This document shows positions 1 through 4,254 of a DNA stretch of 5,995 nucleotides, piece by piece. Location of the stretch: positions 1-5,995 of the forward strand of contig JACQIJ010000117.1 of NCBI GenBank assembly GCA_016198545.1, read 5' to 3'. Each line of letters begins with the position of its first letter. The stretch's first letter is position 1. This DNA comes from Pseudomonadota bacterium. GTDB lineage: Bacteria > Pseudomonadota > Alphaproteobacteria > Micavibrionales > Micavibrionaceae. The position numbers and the translations under genes are program-made. Below the pieces are notes generated by a model. That model searched no databases, had not been told where the DNA came from, and was given only the letters and a program-made list of their open reading frames with translations.

Positions 1-694
1 CCGCACCAAGTTTGCGATGTCGACGGAGGAAACCCGTTATTACCTGAACGGCATTTATGTGCATGAGGCCGATAACGGCGGAGTGAAAGTGCTGCGCGCG
101 GTTGCCACGGACGGCCACCGTTTGGCGCGTTTTGAAATGCCTCTGCCCGACGGCGCGTCCGGGATGTCGGGCGTGATCGTTCCGCGTAAGGCCGTGGGCG
201 AACTGCGCAAGATACTTGAGGAAGCGGCGGATGCGATTGAGGTCAGCCTGTCGCAAAGCAAGATCCGCTTTACCTTCGATCATATCGTTCTGACCTCCAA
301 GCTGATCGACGGCACGTTCCCGAATTACGAACAGGTAATTCCGTCGGGCAATAACAAGATCGTCGAGGTCAATCCAAAAATATTCTCCAGCGCGATCGAC
401 CGCGTATCGACCATTTCCGACGGCAAGTCCCGCGCCGTAAAAATTGCGCTGAACGGCAAGACAATGACGCTTTCCGCCAACTCGCCTGAAGCGGGCAGCG
501 CGACGGAAGATCTTGAGGTCAATTCCAATGACAATCTGGAGATCGGCTTCAACGCGCGTTATTTGCTGGATATCACGCAGCAGATCGCGGGCGACGGTTG
601 CCGCATCGTGCTGGCCGACGCCGCGTCGCCCACGATCATCCAGGACACGGCGGATTCTTCCGCGCTCTATGTTCTGATGCCGCTGCGGGTCTGA
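1..694 (+). CDS. dnaN: DNA polymerase III beta sliding clamp, C-terminal part (5' end outside window)
   Basis: The beta clamp encircles DNA as a dimer and tethers the replicative polymerase and other clamp-binding proteins. The reading frame is open from base 2, so the gene starts upstream; about 230 of the usual 365-375 residues are present, covering most of domain II and all of domain III. Family landmarks in order are the RYYLNGIY strand, the VATDGHRLA motif, VIVPRKAV, the TSKLIDGTFPNY segment, the EIGFNARYLLDI helix region and the C-terminal YVLMPLRV, equivalent to the E. coli MPMRL tail that lines the partner-binding pocket. The stop is TGA at 692-694. No frameshift or missing key segment is seen. 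The following phosphodiesterase gene starts 8 nt downstream, with its ribosome binding site overlapping this stop codon, so the two are probably cotranscribed. Identification is very secure. Confidence 0.97.
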   Translation, partial: RTKFAMSTEETRYYLNGIYVHEADNGGVKVLRAVATDGHRLARFEMPLPDGASGMSGVIVPRKAVGELRKILEEAADAIEVSLSQSKIRFTFDHIVLTSKLIDGTFPNYEQVIPSGNNKIVEVNPKIFSSAIDRVSTISDGKSRAVKIALNGKTMTLSANSPEAGSATEDLEVNSNDNLEIGFNARYLLDITQQIAGDGCRIVLADAASPTIIQDTADSSALYVLMPLRV

Positions 695-697
695 GGT
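693..697 (+). promoter_or_regulatory. Ribosome binding site of the phosphodiesterase gene
   Basis: The sequence GAGGT overlaps the dnaN stop codon and ends 5 nt before the ATG at 703. It fixes that ATG as the start, although the frame stays open upstream inside dnaN to 598. The overlap suggests translational coupling to dnaN. Confidence 0.65.
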
Positions 698-702
698 CCG
701 CC

Positions 703-1548
703 ATGCTGGTCTTGGGACATCGCGGGTCGGGCGTCACGATGTTCAACCGTTCAGCCATCGGGCCTGAACGGCCTGCGGAAAACACTGTTCAAAGCTGTCT
801 TAAGGATCTGCGCGAAGGTGCGGACGGGCTGGAGATCGATGTCATGATGACAGCGGACAACGATTTGGCGGTCATTCACGACGATATTCTGAACTTTCAC
901 CTTGATGGCGCGGACCGGAATGAACGGACGGAGGGGCATGTGCACGAAATGACCCTGACCGCGTTAAAACGGAAAAGCCTGAACACAGGCTACCGCATCG
1001 CTTCCCTGCCGGAGATTTTCAAAGTTGCCGCTGACCATAACGGAATTCTTAATATTGAACTGACCGGACGGGGAACGCACAAAAAGGCGCTGGAAATTGC
1101 CCGCCATTACGCGGCAACAAACGCCTTAGGCATAGATAAAGTCGTATTTTCATCTTTTTCATTCGATGAGCTCGCCGACCTGCGCGCGAAAGCGCCGGAT
1201 GTGAAAATCGGCCTCCTGTTTGAGGCGAGCGCTGCGCAGGAAGAGTTGATGCATATCGAGTCCCCCGGGAGTTATATGTCGCGCCATTTCAGTCGGGATC
1301 TGGTGGAGAATGTTTGGGACAAAGTGAAGCCCACCAGCCTTAATCCCAATATCGTGGATTTCAATGACGAATTCCTCGCCTATGCGCGTAGAAAGAACTG
1401 CGAAGTTTATCTATGGAGTTACGCCGAGAAACCTCCCGCTGAAGACCCGCGCACGCGGGCGGTCATCGTCCGTTACGGGCGCGAGCCGGACGTGCACCTG
1501 ATCACCGATTATCCGGGCCTCGTGAAACGGGCGCTGTCTTTGGGATAA
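703..1548 (+). CDS. Glycerophosphodiester phosphodiesterase family protein (GDPD/UgpQ-like)
   Basis: The GDPD family hydrolyses glycerophosphodiesters from phospholipid turnover to glycerol-3-phosphate and an alcohol, on a metal-dependent TIM barrel. The 281-residue product shows the family pattern in order: LGHRG (His6, Arg7), AENT (Glu26-Thr28), GLEIDV (Glu44 and Asp46, expected metal ligands), AVIHDD (His59, expected catalytic), SLPEIF, NIEL (Glu119, third metal ligand), VVFSSF and LITDYPGLV near the C terminus. The lysine usual two residues after the third ligand (E-x-K) is replaced by Thr121, and the usual WTVN strand reads LWSYAE, so substrate range may be atypical. There is no signal peptide or membrane segment; it is probably cytoplasmic. 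It sits 8 nt after dnaN, an unusual place for this function. Several stretches are near 50 % GC by hand count, below recF. Family assignment is firm; the substrate is unknown. Confidence 0.85.
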   Translation: MLVLGHRGSGVTMFNRSAIGPERPAENTVQSCLKDLREGADGLEIDVMMTADNDLAVIHDDILNFHLDGADRNERTEGHVHEMTLTALKRKSLNTGYRIASLPEIFKVAADHNGILNIELTGRGTHKKALEIARHYAATNALGIDKVVFSSFSFDELADLRAKAPDVKIGLLFEASAAQEELMHIESPGSYMSRHFSRDLVENVWDKVKPTSLNPNIVDFNDEFLAYARRKNCEVYLWSYAEKPPAEDPRTRAVIVRYGREPDVHLITDYPGLVKRALSLG

Positions 1549-1563
1549 CGCGGCTTTCCATCT

Positions 1564-1579
1564 AAATGTCTATACATTT
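1564..1579. repeat. Perfect 6-bp inverted repeat upstream of recF
   Basis: AAATGT and ACATTT are separated by CTAT. The repeat is nested inside a second inverted pair, GCGGC (1550-1554) and GCCGC (1588-1592). As RNA this gives an outer stem, a large internal loop and an inner tetraloop hairpin; as DNA the 16-bp core has the size of a dimeric repressor operator. It has no U-tract, so it is not a standard intrinsic terminator. It fills most of the 58-nt gap between the phosphodiesterase gene and recF. Confidence 0.45.
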
Positions 1580-1600
1580 CCACCTGTGCCGCTCTAAAAT
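1571..1600 (+). promoter_or_regulatory. Possible recF promoter giving a leaderless transcript
   Basis: TATACA (1571-1576, 4 of 6 matches to the -35 consensus) is followed after 18 nt by TAAAAT (1595-1600, 5 of 6 matches to the -10). A start 7 nt after the -10 would fall on the A of the recF ATG at 1607. The only purine-rich stretch before that ATG, AAAGG, is one nucleotide away, too close for normal Shine-Dalgarno pairing, which fits a leaderless message. The possible -35 overlaps the inverted repeat at 1564-1579. This is consensus matching by eye only. Confidence 0.3.
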
Positions 1601-1606
1601 AAAGGC

Positions 1607-2812
1607 ATGGCCCATATCACATCCCTCTCCCTCACGAATTTCCGCAGTTATGAAAGCACTGGGCTTGATGGTTTGCATGCTGGACCGGTGGTGCTGTATG
1701 GGCCGAACGGCGCGGGGAAGACGAATATTCTCGAGGCGTTGTCGCTGTTGACACCCGGGCGGGGGTTGCGCGGCGCAAAAGTCGGCGAAATCCAGAGATG
1801 TTATTTGCCCCCTCAGCCCAACCCTCTCTACCATGGGGAGAGGGAAGCGAGGACGCTGTCCGAGCGGGGCGAGGGGATACAGCCGTGGGCCGTGTCCGCT
1901 ATTGCAGAAACGCCCTATGGCGAAACGAAACTCGGAACGGGGCGCGACCCTGCTACGGACAAACGTGTCATCCGCATCAACGGCGAAGCGGCAAAGGCGC
2001 AATCCATATTGGCTGAATATCTGTCCGTCGTGTGGCTGACGCCGCAGATGGATCGGTTGTTCCTCGACGCTGCCGGGACGCGCCGCCGTTTTCTCGACCG
2101 GCTTGTGTTTTCTTTCGATCCCGGCCATGCGGGGCGCGTTACGCGGTATGAAAATGCAATGAGCCAGCGTTCGAAAATTCTGAAGGAGCAGCCGTATCCC
2201 GATCCCGCATGGCTGGATGCGTTGGAGGCGACGATGGCCGAAACCGGCGTCGCCATAGCCGCGGCGCGGCTTGATTTCGCGGGCCGCCTGCAGGCCGCTT
2301 GCGACCGCGCGGACGATACGCACTTTCCGCGCGCCCGCATAAGGATTTCAGGCTCGATAGACGAACTTCTGACCCGCGCTCCGGCGCTGGAGGTGGAGGA
2401 TCTGTTCAAGTACCAGCTGAAACAGACCCGCGCGCAGGATGCGCAAACCGGCGGCGCGGCGACAGGTCCGCACAAGAGCGATCTGCGCGCGCAATACGCC
2501 GCAAAGGACATGCCGGCGGATCAGTGCTCCACCGGGGAGCAAAAAGCGTTGCTGATTGGGATTGTTCTGGCCCATGCCCGCCTGATCGCGGCGGAGCGCG
2601 GGGCGCCGCCGGTGCTGCTGCTCGACGAAGTCGCCGCGCATCTGGACGAATCTCGCCGCGCCGGTCTTTACAACATATTGCTGGCGATGAAGGTGCAGGT
2701 GTGGCTGACCGGCACGGACAGAGGCCTGTTCACGGCGCTGCACGGCAACGCGATGAGGTTCGAGATCAACGGCGGCATCGCGCGCGTGACGGCACAGGGA
2801 AAAGCTGCGTAG
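1607..2812 (+). CDS. recF: DNA replication and repair protein RecF, with an in-frame palindromic-element insertion
   Basis: RecF is an SMC/ABC-like ATPase that binds gapped DNA with RecO and RecR and helps load RecA. The 401 residues begin with the typical MAHITSLSLTNFRSY strand, which supports the ATG at 1607. Walker A is GPNGAGKT (32-39). Further landmarks are WLTPQMDRLF (143-152), RRRFLDRLVF (159-168), TGPHKSDL (286-293), the ABC signature STGEQ (308-312), Walker B VLLLDE (336-341) and the D-loop region AAHLD (343-347). All ATPase motifs are intact. Residues of about 65-91, between the RGAKVGEIQR helix and the WAVSAIAETP strand, are extra compared with alphaproteobacterial RecF as I know it; without them the length is about 374, normal for the family. 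They come from the palindromic element at 1808-1876. The protein is probably still functional, since frame and motifs are preserved. The gene ends 7 nt from a convergent gene. Confidence 0.95.
   Translation: MAHITSLSLTNFRSYESTGLDGLHAGPVVLYGPNGAGKTNILEALSLLTPGRGLRGAKVGEIQRCYLPPQPNPLYHGEREARTLSERGEGIQPWAVSAIAETPYGETKLGTGRDPATDKRVIRINGEAAKAQSILAEYLSVVWLTPQMDRLFLDAAGTRRRFLDRLVFSFDPGHAGRVTRYENAMSQRSKILKEQPYPDPAWLDALEATMAETGVAIAAARLDFAGRLQAACDRADDTHFPRARIRISGSIDELLTRAPALEVEDLFKYQLKQTRAQDAQTGGAATGPHKSDLRAQYAAKDMPADQCSTGEQKALLIGIVLAHARLIAAERGAPPVLLLDEVAAHLDESRRAGLYNILLAMKVQVWLTGTDRGLFTALHGNAMRFEINGGIARVTAQGKAA
1808..1876. repeat. Palindromic repeat element inserted in frame inside recF
   Basis: The outer arms are CCCCTC (1809-1814) with GAGGGG (1871-1876), continued by GCCC (1816-1819) with GGGC (1867-1870), leaving A1815 bulged. 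Inside are two hairpins: CCCTCTC (1822-1828) with GAGAGGG (1838-1844), and GGAC (1851-1854) with GTCC (1858-1861), the latter extendable through a tandem G-A mismatch to GC/GC (1847-1848, 1864-1865). The whole folds as a three-way junction. Read in the recF frame it gives PNPLYHGERE followed by a SERGEG segment, resembling peptides encoded by dispersed palindromic repeats in many proteobacteria. Five of six frames are open across it; only one reverse frame has a stop. The exact ends are uncertain by several bases, and the protein-level insertion appears to be about 81 nt. No clear target duplication is visible. Confidence 0.75.
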
Positions 2813-2819
2813 CCTGAAA

Positions 2820-3083
2820 TTACTTGGGCAGCAAGTCAGACGGCTTCAATTGCTTCTCTACTGATACAGGAATTTTTGCTATCTGTTTTAAGACCGAAGC
2901 CTCTTTTATCAATCTGTGCATCGAATCTTCTAGGAGCCAGCTGGGCTCCATCAAATTCTTCGGCGATACAGAACTGAACACTTCCTGAGGAATTTCATCC
3001 TTTGCAGGCGCCGGTTGGGCGGCAACAGCAAAATGGGGCAAAAGTGCCAGGGTCGCGGCAGCGGCAATCATTTTATAATTCAT
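2820..3083 (-). CDS. Small predicted secreted protein of unknown function
   Basis: I do not recognise a family. The 87-residue product begins MNYKM, with one lysine before a hydrophobic, alanine-rich core (about 6-21), and AVA or VAA just before QPAPA, which looks like a Sec signal peptide cut near residue 21-23. The mature part (about 65 residues) has no cysteine, starts with a proline/alanine-rich segment and then has amphipathic stretches around WLLEDSMHRLIKEASVLKQ, ending KPSDLLPK. A periplasmic or secreted location is inferred. A good AGGAG ribosome binding site supports the start. Its stop lies 7 nt from the recF stop in convergent orientation. GC is about 47-48 % by hand count and about 44 % in the mature part, clearly lower than recF, suggesting a recent acquisition or a weakly constrained gene. 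Confidence 0.7.
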   Translation of the reverse strand: MNYKMIAAAATLALLPHFAVAAQPAPAKDEIPQEVFSSVSPKNLMEPSWLLEDSMHRLIKEASVLKQIAKIPVSVEKQLKPSDLLPK

Positions 3084-3090
3084 GACGTTT

Positions 3091-3095
3091 CTCCT
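3091..3095 (-). promoter_or_regulatory. Ribosome binding site of the small secreted protein gene
   Basis: AGGAG on the minus strand lies 7 nt before the ATG (3083-3081). The spacing is ideal and supports this start and the reality of the gene. Confidence 0.65.
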
Positions 3096-3120
3096 GCTTA
3101 AATAACGTTACTGGGAAAGT

Positions 3121-3148
3121 AGCATACCTGTCTGCCATTTATCAGCAA
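3121..3148 (-). promoter_or_regulatory. Possible promoter of the small secreted protein gene
   Basis: On the minus strand TTGCTG (3148-3143) is followed after 16 nt by TATGCT (3126-3121). Matches to the -35 and -10 consensus are 3 and 4 of 6, so this is weak. The position, about 40 nt upstream of the ATG in an AT-rich divergent region, is suitable. No convincing promoter for the opposite, transporter gene was found in 3084-3202. Confidence 0.25.
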
Positions 3149-3171
3149 TATGTAAATATTAACGGGCAAAG

Positions 3172-3205
3172 GGAGGAGAAAGCACCGTGATATGCTCCAA
3201 TAATG
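3172..3205 (+). promoter_or_regulatory. Translation start region of the transporter gene with a displaced Shine-Dalgarno and a three-codon minicistron
   Basis: A strong purine block, GGAGGAG (3172-3178), lies 24 nt upstream of the transporter ATG at 3203, too far for direct use. A TGA at 3188-3190 closes the transporter frame upstream, so the start must be 3203 or 3206. An ATG at 3192 opens a three-codon frame (Met-Leu-Gln) whose stop TAA (3201-3203) overlaps the transporter ATG as TAATG. This arrangement would suit ribosome re-initiation. The 13-nt spacing from the purine block to the mini-frame ATG is longer than ideal. Confidence 0.3.
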
Positions 3206-4120
3206 ATGATTCCCGCCTGGGTTCTTTTCGCCCTCATCACCATGCTGGCGCAGAGCGCGATGGCGCTGGTCAACGAGCATTTCAAGGTGCGCGCACTGCA
3301 CATGCTGTGGTGGATGCGGCTGGCCGCCGTAGTCGCGCTGCTGCCCTTCGTGCCGTTTTACGATGCGCCGAACGATCCGCTTTACTATGTGTATGTCGTC
3401 GCGGGCGCGGTGATTTTCTGCTGGTTCGACCTGGTCTATTTCGGCATGACGGCGAAAAGCGGCGCGGGCGTGGTAACGCGCATCGGGCCGCTGGTGGTGG
3501 CGGGTACGTTCGTGTTGTGGACGGCAATCACGCCCTCGCTGGCCGTACAATATATCGAAACGCCGCTGCGCACGGCAGGCATCATCGCAGCGCTGGCGGG
3601 CAGTGTGTTTTTCGCGCTGCGGCTGAAACAATGCGCGATCAGCTGGGGCACATTAAAAACCATGTCGCCGTACATGGCGCTGGCCTGCGTCGGAATGGTG
3701 CTGGGCAAGCTGGCTATGGAACGCGCCGCGCCGCCGGAAGGTGTCTTTTACTACACGCTGATCCAGTCCGCCGTGGTGTGGGCGCTTTACGCGCTGATGA
3801 CGATCGCGCCCGCGTCGTGGAAATTCATCCCGCATCTCGATTTGAATTCATCCTTCCGCGAGAAGCGCGTGGTGCTGGCGGGCCTGTGCGCCGCCGCAGG
3901 GTGGCTGGTGGCGACGCCGTCGAAATGGTACGCGATCTCCATCGTCGAAAATCCCGCGTATGTCAGCACGGTGAGCCTGTGCGAGCCGTTCATGATCCTG
4001 CTGATTTACCGCCTGCTGCGGCGGCGGGAACGGGCGCGAATCGCGGACGGAATCGGCATCGTTGCATGCTCCATCGCGCTGGTCGTTTTTACGCAGTTTT
4101 GGCGCCCCACAACCCATTGA
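3203..4120 (+). CDS. DMT superfamily (EamA-like) integral membrane transporter
   Basis: The 305-residue product is predicted to be an inner-membrane transporter of the drug/metabolite superfamily; the substrate is unknown. Ten hydrophobic segments can be seen at about 5-24, 36-53, 62-82, 95-114, 124-141, 155-172, 181-202, 223-240, 251-271 and 281-299, the usual ten-helix count of two five-helix repeats. The second repeat ends with the EamA-like pattern VSLCEPFMILLIYRLL, then an arginine-rich loop with RRRER, then IADGIGIVACSIALVVF; the first repeat has a matching IGPLVVAG and IIAALAGSVFFAL part. The tail RPTTH is short and hydrophilic. The start at 3203 is set by an upstream in-frame TGA but lacks a near Shine-Dalgarno. 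It is divergent from the small secreted protein gene and codirectional with gyrB, separated by a probable terminator. A long open frame at 3187-4239 overlaps it but looks like a high-GC shadow. Confidence 0.85.
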   Translation: MMIPAWVLFALITMLAQSAMALVNEHFKVRALHMLWWMRLAAVVALLPFVPFYDAPNDPLYYVYVVAGAVIFCWFDLVYFGMTAKSGAGVVTRIGPLVVAGTFVLWTAITPSLAVQYIETPLRTAGIIAALAGSVFFALRLKQCAISWGTLKTMSPYMALACVGMVLGKLAMERAAPPEGVFYYTLIQSAVVWALYALMTIAPASWKFIPHLDLNSSFREKRVVLAGLCAAAGWLVATPSKWYAISIVENPAYVSTVSLCEPFMILLIYRLLRRRERARIADGIGIVACSIALVVFTQFWRPTTH

Positions 4121-4137
4121 TATTAATAATAAAAAAT

Positions 4138-4170
4138 GCACAGGATAAGTGTCGTTTTCCCTGTGTTTTT
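4138..4170 (+). terminator. Probable intrinsic terminator after the transporter gene
   Basis: CACAGG (4139-4144) pairs with CCTGTG (4160-4165) across a 15-nt loop, and five Ts follow at 4166-4170. A G-T wobble (4138/4166) can extend the stem. It begins 17 nt after the transporter stop. The stem is short and the loop large, so the strength is moderate. Confidence 0.5.
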
Positions 4171-4181
4171 CCATACCCGTA

Positions 4182-4190
4182 TGCTATAAA
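4182..4190 (+). promoter_or_regulatory. Possible extended -10 promoter of gyrB
   Basis: TGCTATAAA is an extended -10 element (TGN plus TATAAA, 5 of 6 matches). No good -35 lies 16-18 nt upstream, which extended -10 promoters can tolerate. Transcription would start near 4197, giving a leader of about 58 nt before the gyrB ATG, which then contains the hairpin at 4208-4229. Confidence 0.4.
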
Positions 4191-4207
4191 AATCAGGGCA
4201 CGGGAAT

Positions 4208-4229
4208 TGCGGAAAAACCGCGTTTTTTT
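4208..4229 (+). terminator. Terminator-like hairpin with U7 tract just upstream of gyrB
   Basis: GCGG (4209-4212) and CCGC (4218-4221) enclose an AAAAA loop, with a T-G wobble pair (4208/4222) at the base, followed by seven Ts (4223-4229). The tract ends 25 nt before the gyrB ATG. It could be a second terminator for the transporter transcript, or, if gyrB is transcribed from 4182-4190, an attenuator in the gyrB leader. The stem is short, so termination efficiency is uncertain. Confidence 0.45.
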
Positions 4230-4254
4230 AAACACTTAACGTACGATTTGAATC

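Noticed and set aside
598..702. An N-terminal extension of the phosphodiesterase by 35 codons into dnaN.
   Set aside because: The HRG motif of the family is expected near the N terminus, and the GAGGT site points to ATG 703.
1799..1879. A frameshift pair or sequencing error as the cause of the odd RecF segment.
   Set aside because: The frame is continuous on both sides with family sequence in the same frame, and the segment is an organised palindrome.
1562..2323. A 253-codon minus-strand frame across the start of recF.
   Set aside because: It is opposite an intact RecF and its openness over 1808-1876 is explained by the palindromic element.
2813..2880. An intrinsic terminator for recF downstream of its stop.
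   Set aside because: Only 3-4 bp hairpins without a following T-tract could be found.
3187..4239. A 350-codon open frame starting at GTG 3187, with a well-spaced GGAGGAG upstream, overlapping the transporter in another frame.
   Set aside because: Its composition is that of a high-GC frame shadow (rich in Arg, Ala, Gly, no domain pattern), while the overlapping frame is a clear ten-helix transporter.
4241..4254. A -10-like TACGAT (4242-4247) that would make gyrB leaderless.
   Set aside because: No -35-like sequence is found 16-18 nt upstream, and the extended -10 at 4182-4190 is a better match.
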